Shown in pieces: positions 1 to 12,600 of a stretch of DNA of 64,000 nt. Positions within the stretch are counted from its first letter, which is position 1. Every line of letters begins with the position of its first letter. The position numbers and the translations under genes are program-made. The stretch comes from Gavia stellata (Eukaryota; Chordata; Aves; Gaviiformes; Gaviidae). The notes beneath the pieces are model-generated. The model saw nothing but the letters and a program-made list of their open reading frames with translations, did not search any database and was not told the origin of the DNA. Where the stretch lies: assembly GCF_030936135.1 (NCBI RefSeq), contig NC_082595.1, positions 112,980,334 to 113,044,333 of the forward strand. The letters are read 5' to 3'.

Positions 1-1499
1 CCTTCGATGGGACGTGCCCTTTGGTGGTGCATTTTTTGACAGTCATCCTGTGCTTAATCTGTGCAGAGTGCACTTTGCTGCTGCTGCCTACTGCTCACTT
101 TTTTCATCAGAAAGTCACACATTACTAAATCAAATGCCTTATGAAGGATATTATTTCTCCATAATTATCCTCATCAATAAAACTCATAATCTTCTCGAGG
201 AAGGAAATCAAGTGTTATTTGGCAAGGCCTGTTTTCAGCAAAACCAACTTGTCCGACATCTGCTATGTTTCTGTGATTTATTCCTCATCGTTAAAAACTT
301 CTGGGTTTGTTGGTTTGTTTGAGTGGTCACTAGCCGAGGATTGCTGTCTGCACAACCTGCCTGCGGTGCTCCGTCATATTCTGTGTAGTAAAATATTTGC
401 ACTCTTCAGGACTCATAAATTCCCCCAATATTTCAAGACGTTTCTAAACAAAATTAACCTCGGCACAAGGAGCGTCTCGGCTCGTTTTCAGGCTCCTCGA
501 TGCTATTTATTGAGTTGGCTCAGCCCCAAAATGAGCAGAGGAATGCAAGGGCACTGTGGCTTTGGGGTTGTATATATGCATGAATTTTTAAACACAGATG
601 ATGTAGGCTAGACAGATGACCTATACATCCATGGAAAGAATAACTTTATTTCCTACTTGCAAGTTTTTTGGTGAAATATGCAGAAAACATATTTTTTTCT
701 TCCCTGCTACATAATATTTTGTGGTCATGGTACACACGATATCGTCAGCAGAAGTTACTCTGGTGTCAGTTATTTGAAAACGTGGGGTTATAGAGGGCCT
801 GAGGGGCTGAACAAGAAGAGAGATGCAGGGAAAACCAAGGGCAGTGTCAGCTCTGGGGGGCCTCGCTTCGGTGTGCCCCCCCCCAGCCCTTGACATGGGG
901 AGAACACCTGGGCAAGAATAGAGGGGCTTTTGTTCCTGAGAAAGCTCCTGCAGCATGGAGAAGAGCTCCCATTACTTACAGTGAATATTATAAAAGCTCT
1001 TCAGCTTGAGCCCCATGATACTTGACGTGAGGAAGCCGGGCTGAAGAGCCATCTCATCGTGCTTAAGTAAAGACAAAGCAAAGCATGGTAAATGTGAATT
1101 AGACATTGAATGTGCATATGCAGATGAAAAACCCATTGCCATTTCGCTTTCTAATGAAGACCCCTGCTTTTTCTTGGATGCTGTTTGACATCCTCTGGCT
1201 TGCTTTATCTCCTGCAGCAAGGATGCAGAACAAAAAATGAGAGTTGTAGGCCATGTGTTCATATTCTCATGTTTGTTCTGCCTCTGCCGTATTTTCTGGA
1301 GTTAGTTATTTGGGGCATGATGAGATGTTTACTTGTCTAAATCACTTAGCTAAAAACTCTTAGCTCTTTGTTTTCATATGCATACGAGATCCATTTTATT
1401 TTAATCTATTCATAGGAATATGCTACATAATAAAATGCATTGAAATCAATGTATATTTCTTGCAACGCAAGATTACTTAGTTTCTCAGTAAACATCCGT

Positions 1500-1690
1500 A
1501 CATCGTAGAGATACAGGACCTTCTGGGGGTCTTTAACTCAACTTTCCGCTTGAAGCAGGACTGCTGCTGGCACTGGATCAAGTCTGTTCTGGCTTCATGT
1601 AGGCAAGCTTTGAAAACCTCGAAGGATGGAGGTCCCTTACCTCTCTGGTGACCTCCCCATGAAGAAGGTCCTAATATTCATGTCCTACAA
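1500..1690 (-). mobile_element. CR1 LINE fragment, old, antisense
   Basis: The segment resembles the reverse complement of a CR1 3' region. It has the typical succession of a phrase like AAACCTCNAAGGATGGAGGTCC, then CCTCTCTGG, then a CATGAAGAAGGTCCTAATAT-type phrase. It is diverged and lacks the 3' microsatellite. It lies head to head with the sense CR1 piece that follows. Borders are approximate. Confidence 0.55.
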
Positions 1691-2058
1691 AACCCTCTGA
1701 TCAGGGTGACATATGAGCTGGTTGTGTTCAGCCTGGGTGAGAGGGGCAAAAGGGAAATCCAACTGTATCTTCTAACGGGTGGCCGAGGAGAAAGCAGAGC
1801 CAGAGCCTTCCCAGAGGTGCATGGAGAAAGCAAGAGGCGATGGTCACATATTGGCTGGGGGGTTCTGGCTGGATTTGGGAAAGAAATTCCCATGAGAGTG
1901 GTTAAACTCTGGAGCAGGCTGCCCAGAGGGGTGGTGGGATCTCCCTTTTGGGGGATTTTCAAAGATCAGCTGAAGAAGTCCCTGAGCAACACTTTGAAGT
2001 TGACCTTGCTCAGAGGAGGAGGTTGGTCTGGACACCCTCTGAGGCTTCTTCCAACCTG
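1690..2058 (+). mobile_element. CR1 LINE 3' fragment, old, sense
   Basis: A degenerate CR1 3' segment. Translation gives a frame with VVKLWSRLPRGVVGSP, which matches the C-terminal end of CR1 ORF2 (usual form: hydrophobic, LW/HWNRLPREVV-SPSLE). The 3' part has TGAAGTTGACCTTGCTCAGAGGAGG, then TCTTCCAACCTG. It carries no intact coding capacity. It lies in DTNB intron sequence in the same orientation as the gene. Confidence 0.7.
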
Positions 2059-3544
2059 AAGTTTTCAATGCTTTTTTCATCCCATTCTCCTTTAAAACTC
2101 TCCTCTGTCATGGTGGTTGTAGAAAATTTGGCAGCAGGTCACCAGAGAGGTGGGGGACCTCCAGTTAAACTGCTGGGATGAGGGAGGTGATGGTGCAACA
2201 GCATTTTGTGTACCTGCTAAAAGCTATTACGGTCATTGCTTCCTGTACCGCCGTTGAAGTGGTTTTGATGCACAGGCCGGAGCTCTGCCTCTTTTCTTCA
2301 GGAAATATTAAGGGTTTTTTAGGTCAAACCTCAGAACTCTTGTATACAAGACTTGATAAGCTGGGGCCAATAAATCGAAATCAGCTCCCAAACATTTCAG
2401 GAGCTGGGTCAGAGGTTTCCTTTGTTATTTTTCTAAATTGAAATCCATCTTCTGTGTCCTCCCTGGTGCAGTTTCCAGGAAGAACATGCACCGAGCCAAT
2501 AATTCCCAGGATTTTCTAAGGCTGCAACTCCAACAGAGTCAGAGAGGAGTTTACAAACCTATTGAAATCTGCCTCTGCTCTGTTTACAAAAGGCATCCCG
2601 GAGTTTCCCATCCTGCGAGCTCTGTGGCGGTGGCCCTGGAGGAGCAGAGCCATGCACGGCTCCTCGGTACGCTGGTCTCTTTATGGGGCAAAGCTGAAGA
2701 AGCACTTGTCTGTGCTGGGGAGCGAAGACACTGAAGCAACAGCCACAGCTCAGGCTCAGTTCAGCAGCTTCAAAAACCACAGGGACAGCCTCAACTCCGG
2801 TGTTTATTGGACCTTGCATCATTCCTTCCATCACTCCCTTTGCCTCCAGCCGCCGGAGAAGGAAGGTTGCGAGAGTGATTTATTGACCCCCCCTCAGCGA
2901 TGCCGTTTCATTCAGCCTTGGGCGCCATCCCCGAGCGTACCCATTAACGGTCGTGTGCTGCCTCCGGGCTGTCCCGGTTCACTTCCCACATCTGCAGAGG
3001 CACAGCTACACCCACCGTGTCCTCCCACGGCTTCCTTTGCCCCGGGCCAAGCCCCGGCACTGCGCCGTAGCACCCGTGGGTCGTGTGGTGTCTGCCTTTG
3101 CTGGCAGGGCTCTGTGCTGCTCTCTCTGCGTCCGCCCCAGGTGTCTTTCTTGCTTTCTCAGTAGATAAAGTGCTTTCTAGGACAGGGCTGGTTTCATTCT
3201 GTGCAGGGTGAGCCCAGCTGTTGGTGAGGCTTGTTGTCACCATCGGTGTCCCTGGCTTTGCCTCGTGTCCTCAAGCATCCTCCTTTGGGTCCTTGTGGCT
3301 GCAGATGCTGTTGGGGTCCCACAGGCAACACGCTGCCTGAGAGCCGTGGGCTGGGGGGTGGTACCAATAGTGTGAACGGTTAGGAAACACCAGCTCATAC
3401 GTTCTAATTTCTGCTTTCTGTGGGTATATACATCACAATTAGAGGTCATATACCATTTTTCCACACGCATCATTTTTCCACAGAACTCATCATTCAGTGC
3501 AGTGGGAAAACACGCAAGCATGTTAAGAGTACATGTGCTATATA

Positions 3545-3860
3545 AAGAACAAGGGGTCCTTCGTGGGTGTTGGTCTCTTCTCCCAAGTGACAAGTGACAT
3601 GACAAGAGGAAATGGCCTCAAGTTGCGCCAGGGGAGGTTCAGGCTGGATATTAGGAAAAATGTCTTTACTGAGAGAGTGATGAAACACTGGACCATGCTG
3701 CCCAGGGAGGTGGTGGAGTCACCATCCCTGGAGGTGTTCAAGGAATGTGTGGATGTGGCACTGTGGGACATGGTTTAATGGGCATGGTGGGGTTGGGTTG
3801 GTGGTTGGACTTGATGATCTTACAGGTCTTTTCCAACCTTAATGATTCTGTGATTCTGTG
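3545..3860 (+). mobile_element. CR1 LINE 3' end with terminal ATTCTGTG repeat
   Basis: A well-preserved CR1 3' end. It has AGGAAATGGCCTCAAGTTGC, GGTTCAGGCTGGATATTAGG, a reading frame with [20 protein letters not shown], the TTGGACTTGATGATCTTACAGG segment, TTCCAACCTTAATGATTCTGTG and a repeated ATTCTGTG at 3844-3860. The 5' side is truncated, as is usual for CR1 copies. Confidence 0.9.
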
Positions 3861-5426
3861 AACAAGAAGAGAGAGATCAATATGTAAAATAGATACTTTA
3901 ATTTATTTCATTTTATTTTATTATATTTTACCTGGAATTAGGCAAAAACAGATATTACCAGGTGCTAGAGAACCACCTGCAGCCCTGAGCCTAAAAAGCA
4001 CCCATTCCCTCTCCTGTGGGTATTTGTTTATGTGTATGCTCGCACTGGGAGTACATCTACCCGCTGGTGACAACAGTATTTTTTGCTCCAGCATTACCTG
4101 CAGAGTATGTTCAGAAAGTCTTACCCAAGCTGTGTGCAGCAGTGAACACCCCACAGGTACCCTGATGTTGTTGCTGAGGTTGAATCGACATCTATTGGCT
4201 TGTAATTTGGTGAATGCATCATTACAAATTTGCTTTGGACTCCGTCTTTCTTCCTTTCCTTCCCAAAGCTTCTGTCCATTGCGTCCATGATGCCAGTGCT
4301 ACTGCTGGGTTTTAGGTTCTGCAGTGATGGTTGCTACTTTTCTTCATGCCTTTGATGCCTGGTTTCTGTATGGGCCTGGGAAAGCTCCATCAGTGCTGAA
4401 TCTGTGTCAGGTTCTGCCATCAGCAGAAAGGAGTCATGGTCCCCAAAGCTATTCAGCTCTTCATTCAGCCCAGGCAGCCCAGAGAGGCTTGTGCAGGTCC
4501 CCTATCCCCTTCTAGACCTCTTCACATGTCGTCTCCACTCATGAAAAATATGGCCACCTGATGGGGACTGTGGCCTCAGAGAGATCTCCCAAGAAATCGT
4601 CCATAAGGAGATCGGAGTCTTTCTTTTCCTCCTAGAGACGTAAACTTGGAGGACCTCATACCAGCCCCTGCAAGCTTGCACATCCAATGCACGTGCAGGT
4701 ATAGCTCAGACCGCGGCATTTCCCACCACTCTTTTGGTAGATGCTGCACAAGAAGGTTTAGTGTCGGCGTTGGCCAGGAGTTGCTTTTTCATTCATCTTC
4801 TAGATCAGGAGTCAGAGCTGCGTCTCTCCTTGGCTGGGAAGTCCATCCCAGGTCGACCCACAAGTCTTTATTGCTTTTGCTTTTCCACTTCTCTCCCCAG
4901 TCCCGCTGGTGGGGAGCGCACGGTGGGTGCTTAGTTGCTGGCTGGGGCCAACCCACCAGTGCAGCAACTGGAGCCTGTGGGGTCCCAGCGCGGCTACGGG
5001 GGCTGGTGGGGTCCCGGCGCAGCTCTGGAGCTGCAGCAGCCTGGGAGCTGCAGCCCTGCGGTCCAGAGCAGCAGCCGCGTTTCCAGCAGGCAGTGTTTCT
5101 TGTGAAGGTGGTTTTCAAGTCTTCACTGAACCGAAAACTTTCAGATCCTCCTTCAACTACTGAGTGCCGCGGGGTGCATCGCCTGGGGTCGCTGAGCACG
5201 GTAGCGTGAGCACGCATGAGGACAGGGGCAGGAGGGGAACGCAGCTCTGCCCTGTAACTGCTCCCTGTCGAGATACGTCGTCTGTGTGTGACCTCACGAG
5301 CTGTTCTCAAAATCACTACGGATTCCAGGAACTGCGTCATCGCGTGGATGAGGGACATTCCCAGCCCCTCTGCTCCAGTGGCTGCAGTATGCAAATCAGC
5401 ATGGCCCAGCTGTGTGCCCAGTGGTT

Positions 5427-5450
5427 AAAAAAAAAAAAGAAAAAAAAAAA
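5427..5450. repeat. A-rich tract
   Basis: A run of A broken by a single G, near 5427-5450. No recognisable retroposon body was seen directly upstream, so it is listed as simple repeat only. Confidence 0.8.
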
Positions 5451-7879
5451 ATTCAAGTGCTTGGGCACTTACTCTAAGAATATAAATGTAGACAGCGTGT
5501 CTCAAAGATAAATGACGGTGAAAAATAGAAGTCTCCGTGGGCATGGAGGGTGCCTGGGTGCTGCTCTCCCAGCTCTTACTGCCAGCCCAGCAGCACGGGC
5601 GTTTCTGGGGCTCAAGGTCTCCCCTTGGCCCAAGGAGCGAGCACATCTGCAAAAACCACCGTGGGCCAGACGTGGAGATGGGTGAGATGAATGGGGTTTG
5701 CCCCGCAGGGTAAAATCTATCCCCTCGCAGCTTAGGCAAATGTGTTTTGGGGAGAGGAGGTCAGCGGTGCCGTCTTACTGTATTAATTGAACTCTTGCTT
5801 TTCCAGATAACAAAATCTCCAGGCGGCTTTTCATTTGTAGTCCCTCCATCAGAAGGTCTCAGGTGGTTAACAGGAACGCGTGCCAAGGTCCCGTAGCGCG
5901 AGATGCAACCTGGGGAACAAGCTTCAAAACATAAAATATATCCCCCCAGGCTCCTCTGGCTCCCTCCCGGGGAAAGGGGAGCTCCGTCTCATCAGCCTCT
6001 GCCTGCGATGCGGGTGTTAGCACTGGGTTTCCTCCTGGTTTTCAGTCTTAACTGATGCATGGGCTGTTTTTCCTTGTCTGAGCGGCTGCCAGGGCTGACG
6101 CTTGGTCTGGGCGGAAGAGAGGGAATGGGCAGGTTCCTCCAAACCAAAGCCACAGGATGGGTGAACACTGCCGCTTTTGCCGTGCCACGTCCCACGTGTC
6201 GGACTGGGAGCGCCGAGCAGTGGGCATACATCTTTTGCCGCAAATTTATGCAAATTCAGATACTCCTGCCTGTTTCTGTGCATTTTCAGGTCTTTTTTTT
6301 TGAGGTTTCGGTGCAGAGAAGTCAAGTTGCTGGCGTGGCATGTGCATTTTCTAATGATTTTACCTTCGAAAGGTGTCATTTCCCTCTCCCCTGCAGACAC
6401 CCGAGTCACAAGAACATTTTACTCATTTCTTTAAATCCCCCTATTATTAATACAGTTTCAAAATGACGATTTTACACATGACTAGGTTTTCATGTTAATA
6501 AGCACATCAACTTCGGGCTGGCAGGGAGATGGGGATTAGCCAGAGCTGCAGCCATCCCCACGCGGTCCCGAGCAGCATCCCATTCCTGGGTGCTCCCGTG
6601 GGAAGCAGGACCTGGCAGCAGGGCAGCGCTCAATGTGAGCGCAGGTAAAATGTGCCGGCGACGGATGCTGCGCCCTGCGGCAGCGCGAGGACCAGCTGTG
6701 CGGGGTGCTGGTGATGCCACCGCTGCGCGGGATGCTGGCCGTGTCACCGGCGGTGTCACCGTGCCGCATCACCGCTGCGCTGGCCGGGTTGCCCCGGTAA
6801 CTGATGCACGTCAAAGGGAGCAAACGATGAACAGGCTTCAAAAAAGACGACAAAGCAAACAGCACAAACCAAACAGGTATTTGCTCAGAGGGGTTGTACG
6901 GTTTTAATGCCCCTGGTGTGTAATTCTTTATGGGTAGCTTTCCTTTAATCAACGGCAGCATAGGGACCGTGCTTAAATATAAATACAGTCACAGATCATA
7001 AACCCTTGCCAGCAAAGCCAGACAAAACTGATTACTAATAACGTTGCAGTTGAGCAAGAGGGTTCAGACGTTGTTGAAAGACACGAGTGGCTGCAGAGAA
7101 TAACCAGATTATTAACAATAAAGTAGTACTGTGCACATTCAAAGCACTCGTAAATAATGGCCGATGCTCCGGGGAAGGGTGACGTCTTTGCCTCCCGGGC
7201 AGTGAGGATGGATAGTGGGGGAGCGAGTGGCTCCCGGGGACGGGGCGGCCGGCCGGGCTGCGCAGACCCTCTGCCGTGAGCGGCTGGAGGAGGGAGATGG
7301 GGAACCAAGCTCTCTGCGAATGTCCTTAAATACCCAGCGAGGTGCATCACTTGATGAGTGTCTCCTTGCTCGCTCTCCTGCTGGCACCACACGCCAAGTA
7401 CTTAAGTGAAATTATTTCTTTGAAAACACGGAGCCAAATAAGTGCATGTCAGTAGTCTCCTATATTTATCTCCTCCTCATACGTTCGTCAGTCTCTCTCC
7501 TTTCCCTGCTCATCAACCTCAGGTTGTGCTCCAGAGGCTTTGCTGGGCAGCATCTTCTTCGAAGCCAGTGAGAGTTTTGCCCACGTGAATATTACAACAG
7601 TTTTCTCTGAGCCTTCAGACCGCAGGGAAAAAATTACTCTCTGTTTTTTTGTGATTTGCTATGAAATTCAGCAGATTTTGAGTAGATAGGCAGTACCTGA
7701 AAGACCCTTGGGACCATCACCCACCATCTGTGGAGAGCTGTGGGGGAGCTCGGGAAGTTATTTCTAGGAGGGCACCAGCACCTGTGATGCAAAGCTGCTC
7801 GCGAGGTTCTTGGAGGAGCACAACAGAGACGGGGATGGTTTGGCTGGAAGAAAATGTAAAATTTTTTAAAAAATTAAAA

Positions 7880-7945
7880 ATCACTATTTTAGTAAGAAAT
7901 AAAAATATATAAAATATATATAAAATATATATAAATAAATTTTAA
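7880..7945. repeat. AT-rich (TATA-type) microsatellite
   Basis: An impure run of A/T with repeated TATAAAATATA units near 7903-7938, inside the DTNB intron about 500 bases before the exon at 8439. Confidence 0.8.
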
Positions 7946-8438
7946 AAGGGGATTGGACCTTCAGCAGAGCCTCGCTGGCACCAGGGAGTTCAGGGGGTCT
8001 GCTCACCGCAGCCTGCGGGAAGGATGAGCAGATGCCAAGCGGTTGACGGGTCCTTCTGGAGCGCACAGCTGGGAAGGTCACTCCGTGCCTTCCTGGGGTT
8101 TTTCCAACTTGACGTTTGACCGGTGGCACGGTAAGCATATGGTACGGAGGCCGTGGGTCAGATCCTGCACCGGAGGCAGCATAGCTGTGGGTACCACGTA
8201 CAGCCCAACCTCGGGTGCTGCAGCCCAACGCGTGATGCACTGCGCCCGGCGTGCCACCACCACTGGGTCCTCCCACAACAGCTACCGATCATGCATCACA
8301 TCACTTACTAACAATTGAGAGTGTTTTTGGTGAAGCATCTTTCCTTACGCATTTTATTTTTTTTACAGAATTGTTTTTAGACATTGACCCAAAAAAAAGT
8401 TAAAAATTTGGAAACTGTGTCTCGTGTCTCCTGTGCAG

Positions 8439-8598
8439 GCGCAAGCAGCAGGCTCGGCACACTCCTCGCCCACCCACGGAGCCAGCCGCCCCATGCCCAT
8501 GCCCGTCAGATCCACCTCCGCCGGCTCTACCCCAACTCACGTCCCGCAGGACTCACTTGCAGGTGTCGGGGGAGACGTGCAGGAAGCTTTCACACAAG
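8439..8598 (+). CDS. DTNB: DTNB coding exon: Ser/Pro-rich segment after the coiled coils
   Basis: This exon encodes 53 full residues plus one base of a split Gly codon. It includes [27 protein letters not shown] and GDVQEAFTQ, which I recognise as the C-terminal part of beta-dystrobrevin beyond the paired helices. Dystrobrevins are cytoplasmic scaffolds that bind dystrophin/utrophin through coiled coils and also bind syntrophins. The acceptor is CTGTGCAG|GCG (phase 0) and the donor is CAAG|GTGAAT (phase 1). The next exon starts with GT ACG, so joining gives Gly-Thr-Arg-Arg, as expected for the family. The preceding coiled-coil exon is outside the window. A CR1 copy begins only about 50 bases past the donor. 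Confidence 0.93.
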
Positions 8599-8651
8599 GT
8601 GAATATCACACAAAGCAGAGCCATGTCTGGTGTCAATCCTGCCATTGTCAT

Positions 8652-8903
8652 GTAAAAGAGGGGAGACTCATGCTATAGATATGAGGAAGAAATTGTTCAC
8701 GCTGAGGGTGGTGAAACCCTGGCCCAGGTTGCCCAGAGAGGTGGTAGCTGCCCCATCCCTGGAAACATTCCAGGTCAGGTTGGACGGGGCTCTGAGCAAC
8801 CTGGTCTGGTTGGAGATGTCCCTGCTCATGGCAGGGGGTTGGACTAGATGACCTGGAAAGGTCCCTTCCCATCCAAACCACCCTGTGATTCGATGATTCT
8901 ATG
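8652..8903 (+). mobile_element. CR1 LINE 3' end close to a splice donor
   Basis: A CR1 3' fragment. It contains AAGAAATTGTTCACGCTGAGG, a frame with LRVVKPWPRLPREVVAAPSL, a CTCATGGCAGGGGGTTGGAC phrase, GACCTGGAAAGGTCCC, and ends with GATTCGATGATTCTATG. It is sense to DTNB. It begins within roughly 40-60 bases of the exon ending at 8598; the 5' border is approximate. Confidence 0.9.
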
Positions 8904-9409
8904 TACAACAGAAGCGTAACTCACCAATATTGAGACGATAATTGCAAACCCCTTTCCTGTGCTCTGGACCAAAGAGACTGGGGACGCATTTTAATCTTTA
9001 CAACTTATGAAATTAATTTCTGTGATGATGATCTTCCTCTGGGGAGGGGATCTTCCATCCCAGAAAATTACGCCTGCAAGTAAATCAACAGTTAGACATT
9101 AAAAACTGGTTGTATTAACAAATCTGGTGGTTGAACTGTGCTACGATTTGCAAGAGGAAAAAAGCAGTTTAATGACCAAAAGCAGGAAAACAAGCAGCCT
9201 TCTTGTCCTGAGTATTTACCTAACAGCTACTCACCTCTCTGCTGGTTATGAAGCAGAAAAAAAGATGGAATTTTGCAGCACAACTCAGTGAAGGCTGTTC
9301 CTAACGGAGTGGTTGGCTGGTGTGCACATCTTCAGAATGGCTTGCTCGCTCCGCTGGAGACGTGCAGCAGCCCTGTGGGGAGAAGAAGAAAAAAGTGCTA
9401 AACATGAGA

Positions 9410-9609
9410 NNNNNNNNNNNNNNNNNNNNNNNNNNNNNNNNNNNNNNNNNNNNNNNNNNNNNNNNNNNNNNNNNNNNNNNNNNNNNNNNNNNNNNNNNNN
9501 NNNNNNNNNNNNNNNNNNNNNNNNNNNNNNNNNNNNNNNNNNNNNNNNNNNNNNNNNNNNNNNNNNNNNNNNNNNNNNNNNNNNNNNNNNNNNNNNNNNN
9601 NNNNNNNNN
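9410..9609. other. Assembly gap (200 N)
   Basis: Exactly 200 undetermined bases. The round length suggests a placeholder rather than a measured distance. A purine-rich microsatellite resumes directly at 9610, so the gap probably lies in that repeat. Confidence 0.99.
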
Positions 9610-9653
9610 AAGAGAAGAGAAGAGAAGAGAAGAGAAGAGAAGAAAGAGAGGAA
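9610..9653. repeat. AAGAG pentanucleotide microsatellite at gap edge
   Basis: Repeated AAGAG units directly follow the N gap and end in a less regular AAGAAAGAGAGG. On the other side of the gap the sequence is also purine-rich (AAGAAGAAAAAAG), so the repeat may span the gap. Confidence 0.85.
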
Positions 9654-12600
9654 GACCATAACGAAGAAGCAGAAGGACACACAGGGCAGTGAAATTTTTC
9701 TTGCTCCAGTGGTCAGAGCTTTTGCACCTTTCCTACATGTTACCCCCTTCTGCGTTTGAAAAAAATATCACTTTCTGGCCTAAACTCATTGCTGCCAGCT
9801 GCTCCGTAGGTAGACATAAGAAGTGCTGGATTATCAGGTAGTTTCAGCTGCGTTCCTCTCTGTCCACCTTGTCCTCCGGTTCTTTGGTAAAATCAGTATG
9901 GTTGGATCAAATAGGTAAGCTGTCTGTTTGTGAATAACACAGCTTATCGTGCTTGGTAGAAAATCAGGGCAACAGTTGACATATGTATTTTTATTCCCCA
10001 ACTTCTGTACGTAGTGTGAGTTTATACTTAGCTGCTGTTGCTTTTTTTAAAAAAAAAAGTTTTACAGTCACGCGTTTCAAAAAAGTCAAACTTTCCCATG
10101 TCAAAGCCATTGTTGGCTCAAGAAGGGCTCCAAAGTTTGAGGACAACCAGATGAAACGGAAACTTGTTCAGCTCAATGCAGACCACTACTTCTTCCTCAA
10201 ATACTGAAGAGTCTTGAATATCAGGCGATGTTGGAAGGCGGCAAGCAAAGACATGACTGTCAGTCTGATGTCAAGAAAGTTGGCAAATATTTTTTTACCG
10301 TCAGGGCCGTCTCACTGCAAGCAGGGGGGAAATGAGTTATTCTTCAGTCCTACCTACTTCAACTCTGCTCATGGTGAAGGAAGCCATTCCCAGCAGGAAC
10401 GGGTGCCCATACTCTGTATTTCTCAGGCGTGTTGTCACTTGGGGTTTATGTGCTCTTTTCTTCTCTTTTGCCCATTTGGTCCAGAACTCTTAATCTTTAG
10501 TATTCCGGAAGCATCCCGGGATGTAGAGCTGTGAGAAAAACAACAGCAGGACCTGGTGTCCCTGGGTAACCTCTGGCAGACACAGAGGTTGTTTCTGAAC
10601 ATGACCCATGTTTCTGGAGATGGACTTCCACTCGTATTTTATATCCTCTGACTGACAATGAAAAGAAAGAAGGACAGAAAATCCACCTCTCCCTAACGCA
10701 CTGGAAAGGGCTTCAGCTGTTTGCGGGCAGAGACGACCAACGGGCAGCGGCTCTTCACATGGACCTCTTGGTGCTCCGTGGGAAATCCCACTGGGTATTG
10801 GTCATCTTGGAGCCTGTACTGCCAGGGTGCTGCAGCCTCCCTTGCGTAAACAAGAGCCCTTGACTTGTCCCAGAGGCCAAGTTTATTTCTTAAAAAGATG
10901 ACAAGTTGTATCACATGGAGTCACAAAACTGGAGGTGGTGTTTTCTCATTCTGGGTAGGGAATATTAGTGTCAAATACTGTTGTCAGATGGACGGTCTCC
11001 TTTTCAAAGCAAAGAAAACATGAAAACAAACGTCCCAGAACTGATGATATATCTCAAAACCAAACAGATTTTGAGTAACAATTGGCATTTATCACCTGAC
11101 ATTGGAAATATCCTTCCAGAACAATCTTCCTTGCCTAAATAAGCTGCTGCCCAGAAGGTGGTGAGGAAAGAGGCTTCAAATGGTAGCAGAGGAGCAGGAA
11201 GTATCAGCGAATACTTTTAATAGGTATTTAATGCCCGGAGTGCTACAGCAAGGACCGCAAGCCCTTAGCCCTCAGCATACTCAATAGAGGAAAGGCTGTT
11301 CCTCATTCTCCAGAACTTCAGCCGGTGAAGGTCAGGTGATGGAGGACATCCATCTGAAAACACTACCGAGTATCCTTACAGCTCATCTGTGAGAAGGATA
11401 TGTCTTTTTTCCGATCCCATCGGTAGGAACAAGCTCCTCATCTCTCTAAACGCTTCCAGAAACGACAGCAGAAGCAGGCATTTCCAGGGAGGCAAGATGC
11501 CAAATACCAGAGGCACAACACTCCATCTGTTGCTGTGGTGGTCCAGTCGCCTCCTCTTCATCTCTACAACAAGTTTGATGGTACAGCCGAGAGCTCTCAA
11601 CTGATTTCTTTGGCAGCTGCCCTCTCCTTCCCCCCTTTGCAGATTGGCTTTCTATTTCCAGGCTGCGTAAAGTGGAACAGCAGCGCAATGAGTCCTACCA
11701 GTTGCTGGGAAAATCTGCTCTATCTGGTTCATCATTTTCCCCTTTCCTTTTTTAATTAGGAAAGCACAAAGAGATGAAATGATCTCCTTTCTGCTGCTAG
11801 GAGTAATGCAACGCATGATTATAGTAGTACATTAACTGTCCTACTTGAGTTTTTTTCGTTTTACAGTATTGCTTTGGCATCCAAATTTGCTCTCTATCCA
11901 TCTGCTTTTTTCTTCGGAGATACAGGCAAAAGCCATGACAAGCAAACTTCTCTCTGCACAGTTTACAGTCATCAAAGCTGTCTTCCTCAAACTCCTGGCT
12001 CCAGTAGAAGCTGATGTAATTAATCAAGGGCTCATTCATGCCTTTACCTGAATGACTGGTTCATAAGGGGATAGTCTTCGTCAGGACCTGTTGATATTGC
12101 CCAAAGTGAAAACTTGTTTTTTCTAGGTTTTAACACCTGACAGCATCTCAAATATACGTTGCAATCAACCAGGTGTTGTATAAAACTATTTGGGGCTGGG
12201 CTAAGGACTTGTGCAGTGGCCACATCACAGCAGCTTGGTGCTGGTGATGATGCCTCAGAAGCAAAAAATCTATAGGCAATGCCAGCCGTACCCTTATTTT
12301 ACGGGGTTTTATTCACAAAAACATTTAAATGATTTTTGCTAACTTTTGCCTATCCACCAGATTCTTACAAAATGCCACGGTGGGAGAGAGGAGGAAGAGG
12401 GAGTGAAGATCTCAGTGCTGTTCCACCTCTTGCTGCCGTGACCCAGGAGCGGGCAGGAATGCCAACGTCTTGTCTTTCCTCCCAGGGCACAAATCTGCAA
12501 GCTTCCCTGTCATTGTGGGAAGGTCTAGAGGAGAAAACCTTTAAAGAACTGAATCCCAGTGATCTTGATCATATAGTCTTAAGATTAGATGAGTTTCCTC

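Larger units (their letters stand above)
1..8438 (+). other. DTNB: DTNB intron (upstream part, enters from outside window)
   Basis: This stretch lies upstream of the first recognisable DTNB exon. No open frame here resembles the dystrobrevin coiled-coil exon that should come before it, so the whole stretch is read as intron, and the previous exon is probably outside the window. It holds three CR1 fragments (about 1500-2058 and 3545-3860), an A-rich tract near 5427-5450, and an AT microsatellite near 7880-7945. All ORFs here are short and look like chance. Its assignment to DTNB rests on the exons downstream. Confidence 0.7.

Noticed and set aside
1..8438. Search for the DTNB coiled-coil exon upstream of 8439
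   Set aside because: No frame resembles the expected Leu/Glu/Arg-rich helix segment, so the exon is taken to be outside the window.
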